A stretch of DNA of 64,000 nucleotides, taken from contig NZ_JFFR01000002.1 in assembly GCF_000695685.1 (NCBI RefSeq), forward strand, positions 620,001 through 684,000. Direction: 5' to 3'. Shown one piece after another: positions 8,584 to 17,358 of the stretch. The notes under the pieces were generated by a model, which ran no database searches, was not told where the DNA came from, and was given only the letters and a program-made list of their open reading frames with translations. Positions within the stretch are counted from its first letter, which is position 1, and each line of letters starts with the position of its first letter. This DNA is from Vibrio fortis (GTDB lineage: Bacteria; Pseudomonadota; Gammaproteobacteria; Enterobacterales; Vibrionaceae). The position numbers and the translations under genes were made by a program.

Positions 8584-9972
8584 TTATAACGAGTTTAGGA
8601 ACGCAATAAGCGCGTCACGTTCAGACTTATTCAATTTGAGCACGTTCTGTTTAGCTTGCTCGGCTTCGCCACCGTGCCACAGTACCGCTTCCATCACGTT
8701 ACGAGCTCGACCATCGTGCAATAAGAACGTATGGCCGTTAACTTCTTGCGTGTAGCCCAAGCCCCAAAGTGGTGTCGTTCTCCACTCACGACCATTCGCC
8801 AAGTATTCTGGTCGGTTATCTGCCAGACCTTCGCCCATATCGTGTAAAAGCATATCGGTATACGGGCTAATAAGTTGCTTAGACAGTGCAGGCAGATCTT
8901 CTCGCTCCATAGTGCGGATATTTGTTTGGTGACAGCTTTGACAACCTGATTGCGCAAACAGTGCCTGCCCCTTAACCACTTGTGGATCTTCTACATTTCG
9001 GCGAATTGGTACCGCTAAGTGTTGAGAATAGAACTCTACAAAGTCGAGAATGTTGTCACTCACTTCCGGCTTACCGCCATCAGGGAAATCAGTGCACGTT
9101 GATTGAGCCGAGGTGCAGTTTTCATTTGGAAACAGATTACTTGTTAGACCTAAGTCACCATTAAACGCCGCGGCATTTTGCTGCATTAGATTTGGCTGTC
9201 CGGCTTTCCAACCGAAGCGACCGAGAGTCATCTCGTTGGTGCGTACATCAAGCACTTGGTTCGCTTTACCTGACACTCCCCTGTTCTCTTGCTGTTGCTG
9301 CTTAGCAAAGCCTAGAATGGTCTCTTCAGGGATGCTTTCTAACAGACCAAGACCAATCATCGGTGGCGCGACACGTGCAGAGAACTGGGTTTTAGGATGC
9401 ATCTCACCAAACGCTAGGTCAGTGATTGTCAGTGTTGGCTTGCGAAGTGTTACAACGCTGCCATCTGCAAAGGTCACCGGCACATCAGTGTAAGAGATAT
9501 TGACCTTGCCTTCAGGCTGAACACCTTGAATCGCAAAATCTTGAAGTTGACCACCATACGTTGGCTCTGGAATCACGCCATCACGAATAAAAGCGGTTTT
9601 CTGCTCTGGCGTTTCTGCAGGGATGCTGAGGCGAACCAACATCGAAACGGCATTCTCATCGCCTTTTTCGGGCGCGTGTCCACGTCCATCTTTGATGTGA
9701 CAATTTTGACAACCGTTAGTATTAAATAGTGGACCTAAGCCATCACGAGCATCTGTCGATGCAGGCGCAGGTACCCAAGGATTTCTAAAGAAGCTGTTAC
9801 CTACGCTGAAATCTAGGCGTTTGGTCATAGGCAGGTTTGCTGCAGGAAGAGAGAATGCATTCGCTCCCTCTTTTTTGACGGTAGTCTTACCGCCTGAGTA
9901 AACATCATGGGCGTGTAATGGAGAAACGAAAAACAGAGCGGTTAAAATCGAGGCGGAAAGATACGACTTCAT
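8584..9972 (-). CDS. Periplasmic di-heme oxidoreductase (DUF1111, thiol oxidoreductase-like)
   Basis: 462 residues with a signal peptide (cleavage near LHAHD). Two c-type heme motifs are visible: CQNCH in the N-terminal third and CQSCH in the C-terminal third. The family resembles MauG/cytochrome c peroxidases and is annotated as DUF1111 or thiol oxidoreductase. AAGG precedes the ATG at 9972. The operon has an imelysin on each side and ends in DUF1513. In such loci the cytochrome could change the oxidation state of iron or heme at the cell surface; this is inference, as the reaction is not established. Confidence 0.85.
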   Translation of the reverse strand: MKSYLSASILTALFFVSPLHAHDVYSGGKTTVKKEGANAFSLPAANLPMTKRLDFSVGNSFFRNPWVPAPASTDARDGLGPLFNTNGCQNCHIKDGRGHAPEKGDENAVSMLVRLSIPAETPEQKTAFIRDGVIPEPTYGGQLQDFAIQGVQPEGKVNISYTDVPVTFADGSVVTLRKPTLTITDLAFGEMHPKTQFSARVAPPMIGLGLLESIPEETILGFAKQQQQENRGVSGKANQVLDVRTNEMTLGRFGWKAGQPNLMQQNAAAFNGDLGLTSNLFPNENCTSAQSTCTDFPDGGKPEVSDNILDFVEFYSQHLAVPIRRNVEDPQVVKGQALFAQSGCQSCHQTNIRTMEREDLPALSKQLISPYTDMLLHDMGEGLADNRPEYLANGREWRTTPLWGLGYTQEVNGHTFLLHDGRARNVMEAVLWHGGEAEQAKQNVLKLNKSERDALIAFLNSL

Positions 9973-10149
9973 ACATTGCCTTTGCTAAGTTAGTGAGTAT
10001 TTAGCTTCGTTGTACTTTTTATTGGCTAATACTTAGGTTCATTAGATTGGGTTAGCTTTGATGACTAAGGTGAACAATCATCTTCGGTTGGACGCGAGAG
10101 TTTCTCTTCGAGCTACAACCTATATACTCTCAACAGATATGGACTCAAC

Positions 10150-10177
10150 AAATAAGGGCTCAAACGAGCCCTTATAA
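10150..10177 (-). terminator. Hairpin after irpA, possible partial terminator
   Basis: Perfect 8-bp stem AAGGGCTC / GAGCCCTT with loop AAAC (10154-10173). Only a weak T-rich stretch follows on the minus strand. It lies just beyond the irpA stop and before the di-heme gene, so it could reduce expression of the rest of the operon rather than end it. Confidence 0.55.
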
Positions 10178-10198
10178 ATATCGAGATATCACAAGAGA

Positions 10199-11458
10199 TT
10201 AAAACTCGTGATCAGCTGTGTCTGGGTTTAGGCTATCAATGCCGATGATGCCCGCCGCACGCTCGATTGCTGCAGTTTGAGAGACTAGTGCAACGATAGT
10301 TTTGTTCACTAGCGCGTTACCCGCTGCGTTGTCTGCTGCGATTAGCTGATCGAAGTACTCGTTGTTCTTCTCTGCTGAAGATACAAGTTGACCAACTTGT
10401 GCACGTGCTAGGTCAAACTGCTTCTGGATCTCTTTTGCAGCTTGCTTGTCTTTCTGCTCAACAAGGTCGTAGATGCTTGGACCAGAAAGCAATGTGCCGT
10501 TTTCACGCTTGTACAGACCAGTGTAAACGTTGTAGATACCTTGCTCGTTGTAGTAATGAGAGTTGTGCGTGTTGTCTGAGAAACAATCGTGCTCATCTTC
10601 AGTAGAGTTAGCTTCTAGTGCTACCTTCATACGCTCACCAGCAAGCTCACCTAGAGATAGTGAACCCATGCCGAATAGCATCTTACGAAGGCCATTGTCA
10701 CTCGATTCAGCTAGTAGCTCTTGACGGTAGTTACCCTTCTCATCCGCAGACCACTGCTTTTCCATCCACTCTAGATCTTGAACTAGAAGTTCAGCAGCCG
10801 CTTTAAGGTAAGCACCACGACGCTCACAGTTGCCATTTGTACACTCAGCACCAACAACAAAATCTGTGTATGCACGAGCACCAGCACCAGCACTTGTACC
10901 GTTTAGGTCTTGACCCCAAAGTAGGAATTCAATTGCGTGGTAACCTGACGCAACGTTCGCTTCAGAACCACCGATCTCATTTAGGTCAGCGATTAGCTCT
11001 GGTGTGATGTTTGATGCGTCAACTTTAGTTTGACCAATTTGGAAGGTTTCGTTTGCAACGATGTTTGCACTCGCGCCTTCGTTACCTAGCTCGTATTGGT
11101 AGTTAGTTGAAACGTAGTCGATTAGACCTTCATCTAGTGGCCATGCATTTAGTTGACCTTCCCAATCATCAACCACTGCGTTACCGAAACGGAACACTTC
11201 AGACTGTTGGTAAGGAACACGAGACTCTAACCAAGCTTGTTTTACTTGTTCAAAGTTGCTCGCTGACGGCGAAGCTAAAAATGTGTCGATAGAAGAGTTA
11301 AGAGCTTTCGCTGTGATCACTGAGTCAGCAAATACCGCGTGAGCGATGTCAGCGTAGTGCTCGACAACTTGATCTTGAGTCACTGCCGCAAAAGATGAAG
11401 CAGAAGCAAAAATGAGTGACGAAGTAACCGCTTTAGTCACTAAAGATTTAATGGTCAT
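10199..11458 (-). CDS. irpA: Imelysin, iron-regulated protein A (IrpA) family
   Basis: 419 residues from the ATG at 11458, which has AAGGA at good spacing; a longer frame to 11503 has no ribosome site. A clear signal peptide ends near ASSFAAV. The imelysin (M75) domain includes the hallmark GYHAIEFLLWGQDLNG, that is the GxHxxE motif. IrpA-type proteins are iron-regulated and take part in iron acquisition in cyanobacteria and other bacteria; a protease role for the family is not well supported. It heads an operon with a di-heme cytochrome, a second imelysin-like lipoprotein and DUF1513, behind a Fur-box-like site, and sits beside ribA. Confidence 0.87.
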   Translation of the reverse strand: MTIKSLVTKAVTSSLIFASASSFAAVTQDQVVEHYADIAHAVFADSVITAKALNSSIDTFLASPSASNFEQVKQAWLESRVPYQQSEVFRFGNAVVDDWEGQLNAWPLDEGLIDYVSTNYQYELGNEGASANIVANETFQIGQTKVDASNITPELIADLNEIGGSEANVASGYHAIEFLLWGQDLNGTSAGAGARAYTDFVVGAECTNGNCERRGAYLKAAAELLVQDLEWMEKQWSADEKGNYRQELLAESSDNGLRKMLFGMGSLSLGELAGERMKVALEANSTEDEHDCFSDNTHNSHYYNEQGIYNVYTGLYKRENGTLLSGPSIYDLVEQKDKQAAKEIQKQFDLARAQVGQLVSSAEKNNEYFDQLIAADNAAGNALVNKTIVALVSQTAAIERAAGIIGIDSLNPDTADHEF

Positions 11459-11500
11459 GAAGCATCCTTGTTGAGCTTGAATTATTATATATTGGTAGTA

Positions 11501-11520
11501 CAAACCATTATCATTTGCAC
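11501..11520 (-). promoter_or_regulatory. Candidate Fur box upstream of irpA
   Basis: On the minus strand the site reads GTGCAAATGATAATGGTTTG. It contains a perfect left half TGATAAT of the 7-1-7 Fur motif and a weaker right half; about 12 of 19 positions match the classical consensus. It lies about 45 bases before the irpA start, a suitable place for iron repression. Confidence 0.55.
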
Positions 11521-11567
11521 TACGTGTTGCGATAATACAAAGTTACAATTTATTTGCAAGGCAAATA

Positions 11568-11597
11568 CAAAAAAACCTCACATTTGTGAGGTTTTTG
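11568..11597. terminator. Terminator of ribA
   Basis: Perfect 9-bp stem AACCTCACA / TGTGAGGTT (11574-11593) with T-runs on both sides. It lies some 35 bases past the ribA stop on the minus strand and separates ribA from the irpA promoter. Confidence 0.87.
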
Positions 11598-11628
11598 CTT
11601 CATTTTGTGTTAGGTGCAGCACGCTAAG

Positions 11629-12228
11629 TTACTCGATGGTTAAGTTGTGCTTACCGTGAGACACTTTTGCTTTTAGGTAGCTCTCATTACCCGACTTGAT
11701 ATGGGCAGCGGTGTTTACAACTTCTTCAATCTCGATACCGTAAGACTTCAGCTCTTTGATTTTCTTAGGGTTGTTAGTAACTAGACGAATTTTAGTCACG
11801 TCTAGCGCGCGTAACATCTCTGCGGCCTCCGTGAAATCACGTAGGTCATCACCAAAGCCAAGGTGGTTATTGGCTTCATAGGTGTTCATGCCTTCGCTTT
11901 GCAAACGGTATGCATCAATCTTGTTGTAAAGACCGATACCTCGGCCCTCTTGACGAAGGTAAAGAATGATACCGCCCGACTCACCCATACGACGAATCGT
12001 CTCATCTAATTGTTCGCCACAATCACAACGTGACGAATGGAACACATCCCCAGTCAAACACTCTGAGTGCATACGAACTAGAGGGACATCCTGCGTTTTG
12101 TCTGCCGTTTTGAAAATGACAGCAACGTGTTCTTTATCTGTTTTTAAGCCGTGGAATGAAAGAAGCTCCGCATCAATGTTGCTGCTGGCCCCTACTTTAA
12201 AATCTACTCTGGCACGAACTTCCGCCAT
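11629..12228 (-). CDS. ribA: GTP cyclohydrolase II
   Basis: First enzyme of riboflavin synthesis: opens the imidazole ring of GTP, releasing formate and pyrophosphate. About 199 residues from the ATG at 12228; a GTG four codons upstream is possible. Zinc ligands are in [20 protein letters not shown], followed by the GTP-binding [14 protein letters not shown] region and NNPKKIKEL. It is a stand-alone RibA without the DHBP synthase domain. It has its own terminator and lies next to the irpA iron locus; flavin production and iron acquisition are often co-regulated, but no shared promoter is evident here. Confidence 0.95.
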   Translation of the reverse strand: MAEVRARVDFKVGASSNIDAELLSFHGLKTDKEHVAVIFKTADKTQDVPLVRMHSECLTGDVFHSSRCDCGEQLDETIRRMGESGGIILYLRQEGRGIGLYNKIDAYRLQSEGMNTYEANNHLGFGDDLRDFTEAAEMLRALDVTKIRLVTNNPKKIKELKSYGIEIEEVVNTAAHIKSGNESYLKAKVSHGKHNLTIE

Positions 12229-12364
12229 ATCTACACTCACTTGCTATTCGTTGTATTTAACAGCGCTACGTTATTCATTTAAGTAATAATTTTGTAGCGA
12301 ACAATCTAATGATAGACACTATGGCGCTGTTGATCACTTTTTTCAAGGCTCTGAACCAACAAAA

Positions 12365-12379
12365 TGTTATAATATAACA
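12365..12379. promoter_or_regulatory. 15-bp palindrome upstream of ribA
   Basis: TGTTATAATATAACA is a perfect palindrome apart from its central base. It lies between the small-gene terminator and ribA, about 140 bases before the ribA start. It could be an operator or simply an AT-rich upstream element. No known motif is matched with confidence. Confidence 0.35.
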
Positions 12380-12397
12380 CTTTTTGTTAACGACATT

Positions 12398-12433
12398 AAA
12401 AAAACCCCACATCAACCAGGTTGACATGGGGTT
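12398..12433 (-). terminator. Terminator of the 58-residue gene
   Basis: On the minus strand a long stem (CCCCATGTCAACC pairing with GGTTGATGTGGGG, with a G-U pair or mismatch) is followed by seven T residues. It lies just past the stop of the small gene and supports that gene being a separate transcript. Confidence 0.85.
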
Positions 12434-12456
12434 AAAAATTAGACAGTTAGCTCAGA

Positions 12457-12633
12457 TTAACCAACTTGCTTCTGCTTCCAGATCACGAGTTGAATCCAGG
12501 CATTTTCCAACTCTGCCAGCTCTTCTTGCGTCAGAAGAGAGACTGTTGACTTAGCACTGTACTTATCTGCCCACTGCTCAGATTGGACATGGCTATAAAA
12601 CTCTTTTTTTAGATTTGAGATTCTGTTTTCCAC
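12457..12633 (-). CDS. Small hypothetical protein of 58 residues, GTG start
   Basis: An open frame from GTG at 12633 to TAA at 12457, with AAGGACG five bases before the start. The product begins MENRISNLKKEFYSH and ends QLVIWKQKQVG; it is soluble, with a likely helix over LLTQEELAELENAWIQLVIWKQ. A strong terminator follows. The good ribosome site, the sensible amino-acid composition and the terminator together support a real gene. I do not recognise a family. It lies between ribA and nrfF, all on the minus strand. Confidence 0.72.
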   Translation of the reverse strand: MENRISNLKKEFYSHVQSEQWADKYSAKSTVSLLTQEELAELENAWIQLVIWKQKQVG

Positions 12634-12723
12634 CAATACGTCCTTATATTAGAGTGCTAAGTCATATACGAGTGGGATATGTTACAAAATACCGATCTTG
12701 AGGTAAACAATTAATTTAATTTT

Positions 12724-13158
12724 TTATGGACTCCCCTTAACACTTTTAATTAGTAAATATATAAATAGCACTAATAAGAGAATTGGAAATAGCCAAAGTA
12801 ATCCATTTGTCATTTTGAACGCGGGTTTATATAGAACAAATTCTCCGTAACGCTCAGTCATATATTCAATGATTTGTGTATCGGTTTTTCCAGACTTAAC
12901 CATTTTAAATACATGAAGTCGTAAATCTTTTGCTATTGGTGAATTCGACTCAATTAAATTTTGGTTTTGACACTGAGGGCAACGTAATGTTTTTGCTAAT
13001 GATATTGCCTGTTGTTGTTGCGCTAAATTATCAAACTCAAATAGTTCAACTTCTACCGCTACCTGTTTGTTGTTAGAGACAAACACTTCATCAGCTTTTA
13101 ATGATGGGCTTATAACTAGTACACTTAAAAAACACAATACTAAGACTAAGTGATTCAT
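12724..13158 (-). CDS. nrfF: NrfF/CcmH-type cytochrome c maturation thiol protein
   Basis: 144 residues: signal peptide, then a CcmH domain with the redox motif LRCPQCQNQN, and a C-terminal membrane anchor (near residues 118-138). CcmH/NrfF proteins keep the apocytochrome heme-binding cysteines reduced. As part of an nrf operon it is best called NrfF, which with NrfE and NrfG attaches heme to the unusual CxxCK site of NrfA. Its ATG overlaps the stop of the dsbE-like gene (ATGA), showing translational coupling. It is the last gene of the nrfB-to-nrfF transcript. Confidence 0.88.
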   Translation of the reverse strand: MNHLVLVLCFLSVLVISPSLKADEVFVSNNKQVAVEVELFEFDNLAQQQQAISLAKTLRCPQCQNQNLIESNSPIAKDLRLHVFKMVKSGKTDTQIIEYMTERYGEFVLYKPAFKMTNGLLWLFPILLLVLFIYLLIKSVKGSP

Positions 13159-13724
13159 AGTGTTACCCTATTCTTAAAATAGTCAGCAAACTCCTCTTGC
13201 CACACTTCTTGTGTCATTGCACCCACTAGCTTTTTAACCACTCTCCCTTGCTGGTCAACTAAGTATGTCTCAGGCGTACCAATAACACCCAGATCCAACG
13301 CCAATTGACCATTCGGGTCGCTTATCACTTGATGGTACGGATTACCGGAAGTTTGAAGCTCCTTAATCGCCGCTGCAGCCGTGTCACGGTAGTTCAAACC
13401 AATGATAGGTACATCACTATCCGCTAGCTTTAATAAAACTGGATGCTCTTGCTTACATATTCCACACCACGAAGCCCACACATTCACCAATTGGTAAGGG
13501 TGTGCAGTCACATCTTCTCTCGTCAAAGTAACAGGAGCATTTCCACCTACTGCACTTCCTACGGGCATGGATAGACTCGCAAGCGAAAACTCAGGGAAGT
13601 CTCTTGTATGTTGATCGGTGACACTGACTTGTTGTTTTTTACCTAAAGCCAAACCAAAGACGACCATCACTACAATAGTAATGGCAAACAGCATCACCAT
13701 TTTATTGCGAACATTGGATTTCAT
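13155..13724 (-). CDS. DsbE/CcmG-type thioredoxin of the nrf operon
   Basis: 189-residue membrane-anchored periplasmic thioredoxin. One hydrophobic segment lies near residues 9-27; the redox motif WASWCGICKQEHP and the cis-Pro loop GTPETYLV are both present. It should reduce NrfF or apocytochrome during heme attachment. Strong AAGGAG precedes the ATG at 13724; the gene overlaps the end of nrfE and the start of nrfF. Some nrf operons carry such an extra CcmG-like gene (called nrfX in places). The active site WCGIC differs slightly from the common WCxxC variants in CcmG. Confidence 0.86.
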   Translation of the reverse strand: MKSNVRNKMVMLFAITIVVMVVFGLALGKKQQVSVTDQHTRDFPEFSLASLSMPVGSAVGGNAPVTLTREDVTAHPYQLVNVWASWCGICKQEHPVLLKLADSDVPIIGLNYRDTAAAAIKELQTSGNPYHQVISDPNGQLALDLGVIGTPETYLVDQQGRVVKKLVGAMTQEVWQEEFADYFKNRVTL

Positions 13725-15636
13725 AACCCGTCTCCTTGATTCGTCGTTGATACCTTTGCAAGACTAACACTAAGCCTCCTAACATCATGAGTAATGCCCC
13801 CAACCAAATCCAGCGCACATACGCTTTGTACTGCACTCTAAATGCATAACCTTGACGATCGACCTTCTCTCCCATTGTGATGTAAATATCGCCATGCCAG
13901 AACCACTTCATAGCAGGTTCACTCATATTCATCACCCGTACAGGATAATGGCGACGTTCGGGTGCGATAACGAAACGATGCGCTTCGTTTGAGACCTCAA
14001 TAACGCCTCTCTCTGCTGTGTAGTTATTTCCTACATAAAGCTCTGTCTCTTGATAGGTCAACGTCCAGTCGATAAATTCAACTTGGCTCTGCGGTGCCAA
14101 ACGGTAGCTGGCTTCGAAAGAGTGAAAGCTGTTCATCCCAGCCCCTACCGCGAGAGCAGCCACACCAAGATGTGCTATCGACATCCCAAACAACTTACGC
14201 TGATAACGTGTGTTTCGGGCGCGCCACAGACCATAGACATGGGTAAAAACGACCCAACACGCTAAGCACCAAGTAACCAATACCATCCATGAGATTGAGT
14301 ACAAGTCACTAACTAACACTTGTGGTACGTATAGAAGCGCGCCACTTACCATGGAAACCACTGCCAACAACATCGCCAACTTGAATGAACATTGTGGCTT
14401 ACACACCATTAACGGTGCGATACCCATCATCACAAGAGCCAATAGCCCCAATGGTGCAATCAACAGATTGAAATACGGCGCGCCAACAGAAATAGTCCCG
14501 AGGCCTAACAATTCGAAAACCATCGGGTAGAAAGTACCAAACAAAACGATCGACATCGCCAGTATCAACATCAATGCGGCGATCAACACCATAAAGCCTT
14601 TGCTTTTAAAACTAACAATCGCTTGCGATTCGAATTGCTCCCCTTTGATGATTAACAGGGAGAAAGAACTCAGTAATACCAAAACTAGGATCAAAAGTAA
14701 TGACATCCCTTTGGTCGGATCAACCGCAAATGCATGTACTGAAGTAAGTACTCCAGAGCGAACAATGAAAGTGCCTAAGATACTTAGACTAAACGTGATA
14801 AAAGCTAAACTGAAAGACCACTTCAATAACTGTTTCTTCCCATTGGCAACGCCCAAAATATGCAGTAGCGCCGTTGCAGTTAACCAAGGCAACAAGCTCG
14901 CGTTTTCAACTGGGTCCCAGAACCACCAGCCGCCCCAACCAAGCTCGTAATAAGCCCACCAAGAGCCAAGTGCGATACCCGCAGTTAAGAAGCACCAAGC
15001 CACTAAGCACCATGTTCGGCAATGTCTTACCCAATCAAATTCAATAGGTTTGACCATCAAGGCCGCGACTGAAAAAGCCAAAACAACAGAAAAACCAACA
15101 TAGCCAAGGTAGAGTAATGGCGGATGAAAAATCAGCCCAACATCCTGCAACATAGGGTTGAGATCGCGCCCTTCAGAGACAAAAGCTGAGTTGAGTTCAA
15201 ATGGATTGGATGCAAATAAGGTAAACCAGGCGAACACCGTGAGAAGTAGATTCATTACCCAAAGCACCGCATCACGATAGTCCGCTCGGTAGTGGCTTTG
15301 TCTTGCAATAAGCCCTGCCCAACAGCTTAAGGTAAGCACCCAGAACAGCAACGACCCTTCATGTCCTGCCCATACGGCTGCTATTTTAAAGGCGCTCGGT
15401 AGTTGGGTATTTGAATGCTCAGCGACGTAGAGAATCGAAAAGTCGTCTTGATAGAAAGCCAAAGCGAGGATACTCACAGCAGCAATCGATAGAAGAGAAG
15501 CCGCTTGAGTCGCACTGCCAATGAAGGCTGAGTAGCGCTTTGACTGAGTATACTTACCAGCCAAATAAACAATACTCACCAAACTGCTGAGGATTGCGAC
15601 ACCAATGAGATTGAATAGCCCTAAAGAACCTAGCAT
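13702..15636 (-). CDS. nrfE: NrfE/CcmF-type heme lyase subunit
   Basis: About 644 residues with many membrane segments. The heme-handling tryptophan-rich WWD motif appears as ELGWGGWWFWDPVENAS, typical of CcmF/NrfE. The start at 15636 follows GAGG; a longer frame begins at 15678. NrfE with NrfF and NrfG attaches heme to the CxxCK motif of NrfA; a general CcmF should be encoded elsewhere. It sits between nrfD and the dsbE-like gene, with which it overlaps. Assignment as NrfE rather than CcmF rests on the operon. Confidence 0.9.
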   Translation of the reverse strand: MLGSLGLFNLIGVAILSSLVSIVYLAGKYTQSKRYSAFIGSATQAASLLSIAAVSILALAFYQDDFSILYVAEHSNTQLPSAFKIAAVWAGHEGSLLFWVLTLSCWAGLIARQSHYRADYRDAVLWVMNLLLTVFAWFTLFASNPFELNSAFVSEGRDLNPMLQDVGLIFHPPLLYLGYVGFSVVLAFSVAALMVKPIEFDWVRHCRTWCLVAWCFLTAGIALGSWWAYYELGWGGWWFWDPVENASLLPWLTATALLHILGVANGKKQLLKWSFSLAFITFSLSILGTFIVRSGVLTSVHAFAVDPTKGMSLLLILVLVLLSSFSLLIIKGEQFESQAIVSFKSKGFMVLIAALMLILAMSIVLFGTFYPMVFELLGLGTISVGAPYFNLLIAPLGLLALVMMGIAPLMVCKPQCSFKLAMLLAVVSMVSGALLYVPQVLVSDLYSISWMVLVTWCLACWVVFTHVYGLWRARNTRYQRKLFGMSIAHLGVAALAVGAGMNSFHSFEASYRLAPQSQVEFIDWTLTYQETELYVGNNYTAERGVIEVSNEAHRFVIAPERRHYPVRVMNMSEPAMKWFWHGDIYITMGEKVDRQGYAFRVQYKAYVRWIWLGALLMMLGGLVLVLQRYQRRIKETGYEIQCSQ

Positions 15637-15691
15637 ATCACCTCGATATGGCCCCAACGAAGGGGCCGGATAGAACAAACATAACCCAGGC

Positions 15692-16666
15692 TTACGCTAG
15701 AGTTAATTGACCAGCATAAAGTACAAAGGTACGGAGCATTAAAACACCCGCCAAACTTAAGCAAGTCACAGCAAAAATGTAGACTCCAGTATGACGAACC
15801 GCTTTAGGGGTAAAAGCATTGAGCAGCAAAGGTAAAACCATGCCGATACCAATCACTCCATACCAGAACCAACTCGCCCAGAACCCACTACCAATTGCAT
15901 TCCACGCCGCTTGCTCGCTTTGACCACCAGCGAAGATCAAACCAGTGAAGAAGGTCACGAGAACGAACAATTCAAACATCACCACTGGACGTTCGAAGCC
16001 ATGGATCCAAGAGATACTCGGGCCTTGAGGAGACTCTTTAAACACAAGAACCCCAAACAAAATGCAGGCTGCGGCACCCGAGGACAAGCTAGAGAACAAG
16101 AACAGTATCGGTAATACTGGGTTGTTCAACATTGGGAATGTGTTTAGCGCTGATAGTAGGAAACCGGTATATGCCGCAAGCAAGAGTGCTAGCACTGCCA
16201 AAAAGATTTCTGTCGCGTTTTCAAGAGGTTCTAGTTTGCCAATGAGTTTCCCAACAAAATCTAAGCGCCCTTTAAGCCAGCTCTGCTCACTCAGAAACAG
16301 CGTGATCTGATCCCTGAATATGATTCCGATCCATACAAACAAGATCGCCATGTAGACTTGGAATAGGATCACACCCATCGACATCACAGATGTTGGGTTA
16401 TAGAAGATCATGATCTTCCAGAAAGAGAGTGGCTTCGTAAGGTGAAACACCAAAATAAGCAGGCCCGAAATGATGCCAAATGGCGCGAGAAAAGCCGTTG
16501 CCTTTAACACCCCATTCTTCGACGCGTCCCCTTCGATAACCTTCCTCTTGAGATAAATAGAGATCATCACTGCACCCGCTGACATACCCGCTAAAAACAA
16601 GTAGATAGCGATAATCCAATCCCATACCACGGTTCCAGATTGGAAAGCTGTATCCCATGCACTCAT
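15692..16666 (-). CDS. nrfD: NrfD, membrane quinol dehydrogenase subunit
   Basis: Integral membrane protein of about 324 residues with eight or more hydrophobic helices, of the NrfD/PsrC family. With the iron-sulfur protein NrfC it oxidises menaquinol and passes electrons through NrfB to NrfA. I start at the ATG 16666, with GGGGAG eight bases upstream, two bases after the nrfC stop. An upstream TTG at 16672 is also possible. No odd residues noted. Confidence 0.92.
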   Translation of the reverse strand: MSAWDTAFQSGTVVWDWIIAIYLFLAGMSAGAVMISIYLKRKVIEGDASKNGVLKATAFLAPFGIISGLLILVFHLTKPLSFWKIMIFYNPTSVMSMGVILFQVYMAILFVWIGIIFRDQITLFLSEQSWLKGRLDFVGKLIGKLEPLENATEIFLAVLALLLAAYTGFLLSALNTFPMLNNPVLPILFLFSSLSSGAAACILFGVLVFKESPQGPSISWIHGFERPVVMFELFVLVTFFTGLIFAGGQSEQAAWNAIGSGFWASWFWYGVIGIGMVLPLLLNAFTPKAVRHTGVYIFAVTCLSLAGVLMLRTFVLYAGQLTLA

Positions 16667-16668
16667 AA

Positions 16669-17355
16669 TCAAATCTCCCCTTTCTGATGTGGCACTTTGT
16701 AAAGCTTAGGCTGCGTACCTAAATGCACTTTATCTCGGTAAACCACTTCGGATTTCAGCACTTGGTTGATCTTACTGTTTGGATCATTAAGATCGCCGAA
16801 TATCAGTGCTGTTGTTGGACAAGACTCCACGCAAGCAGGCAGTTTTCCTTGTGCTAAGTTCGTATCGCGACAGAAATTACATTTGTCGGCCGAACCGTCT
16901 TTTGGATTGAAAAAGCGTACTTGATAAGGGCAAGCCAGTAGACAATAGCCACAACCAACACACTTCTCTTTATGTACGTCGACAATGCCAGTCTTCTCAT
17001 CTTTATATGCTGCACCTGTTGGGCACACCATGACACACGGTGCGTTGTCGCAGTGTTGGCAGGAGTTTCGTGTAAAGCGATAATCGACATCAGGGTATTC
17101 ACCTTGTGGCTCGCTGCGTACAATTTCCAACCTTGAAACGCCTTCAGGGACCTTATTCACTTCCCGACACGCTTCTGTACAGGCTGTACAACCGATACAT
17201 GCGGTTTCATCGTGGATCATTCCATAGCGCTTATTGCCATCAGTCTGTACGCTAGCCAGTGTTTTCCTGCTAGTAACAACCGATGTGCCAGCGATCCCGG
17301 TTGTCACAATCACTGCACCGGCACCAGCTAAAAAGTTTCTTCTAGAGCAGCTCAT
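16669..17355 (-). CDS. nrfC: NrfC, four-cluster ferredoxin of the nitrite reductase system
   Basis: 228 residues. A twin-arginine signal (SCSRRNFLAGAG) sends the folded protein to the periplasm. Four Cys groups for [4Fe-4S] clusters are visible: CIGCTACTEAC, CQHCDNAPCVMVC, CVGCGYCLLAC and CNFC...CVESC. GGAG precedes the ATG. It lies three bases after nrfB and two before nrfD, forming the NrfCD quinol oxidase. Confidence 0.94.
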   Translation of the reverse strand: MSCSRRNFLAGAGAVIVTTGIAGTSVVTSRKTLASVQTDGNKRYGMIHDETACIGCTACTEACREVNKVPEGVSRLEIVRSEPQGEYPDVDYRFTRNSCQHCDNAPCVMVCPTGAAYKDEKTGIVDVHKEKCVGCGYCLLACPYQVRFFNPKDGSADKCNFCRDTNLAQGKLPACVESCPTTALIFGDLNDPNSKINQVLKSEVVYRDKVHLGTQPKLYKVPHQKGEI

Positions 17356-17358
17356 AGA

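Noticed and set aside
12241..12397. FMN riboswitch upstream of ribA
   Set aside because: The region is short and lacks the RFN element; vibrio FMN riboswitches are usually ahead of ribB.
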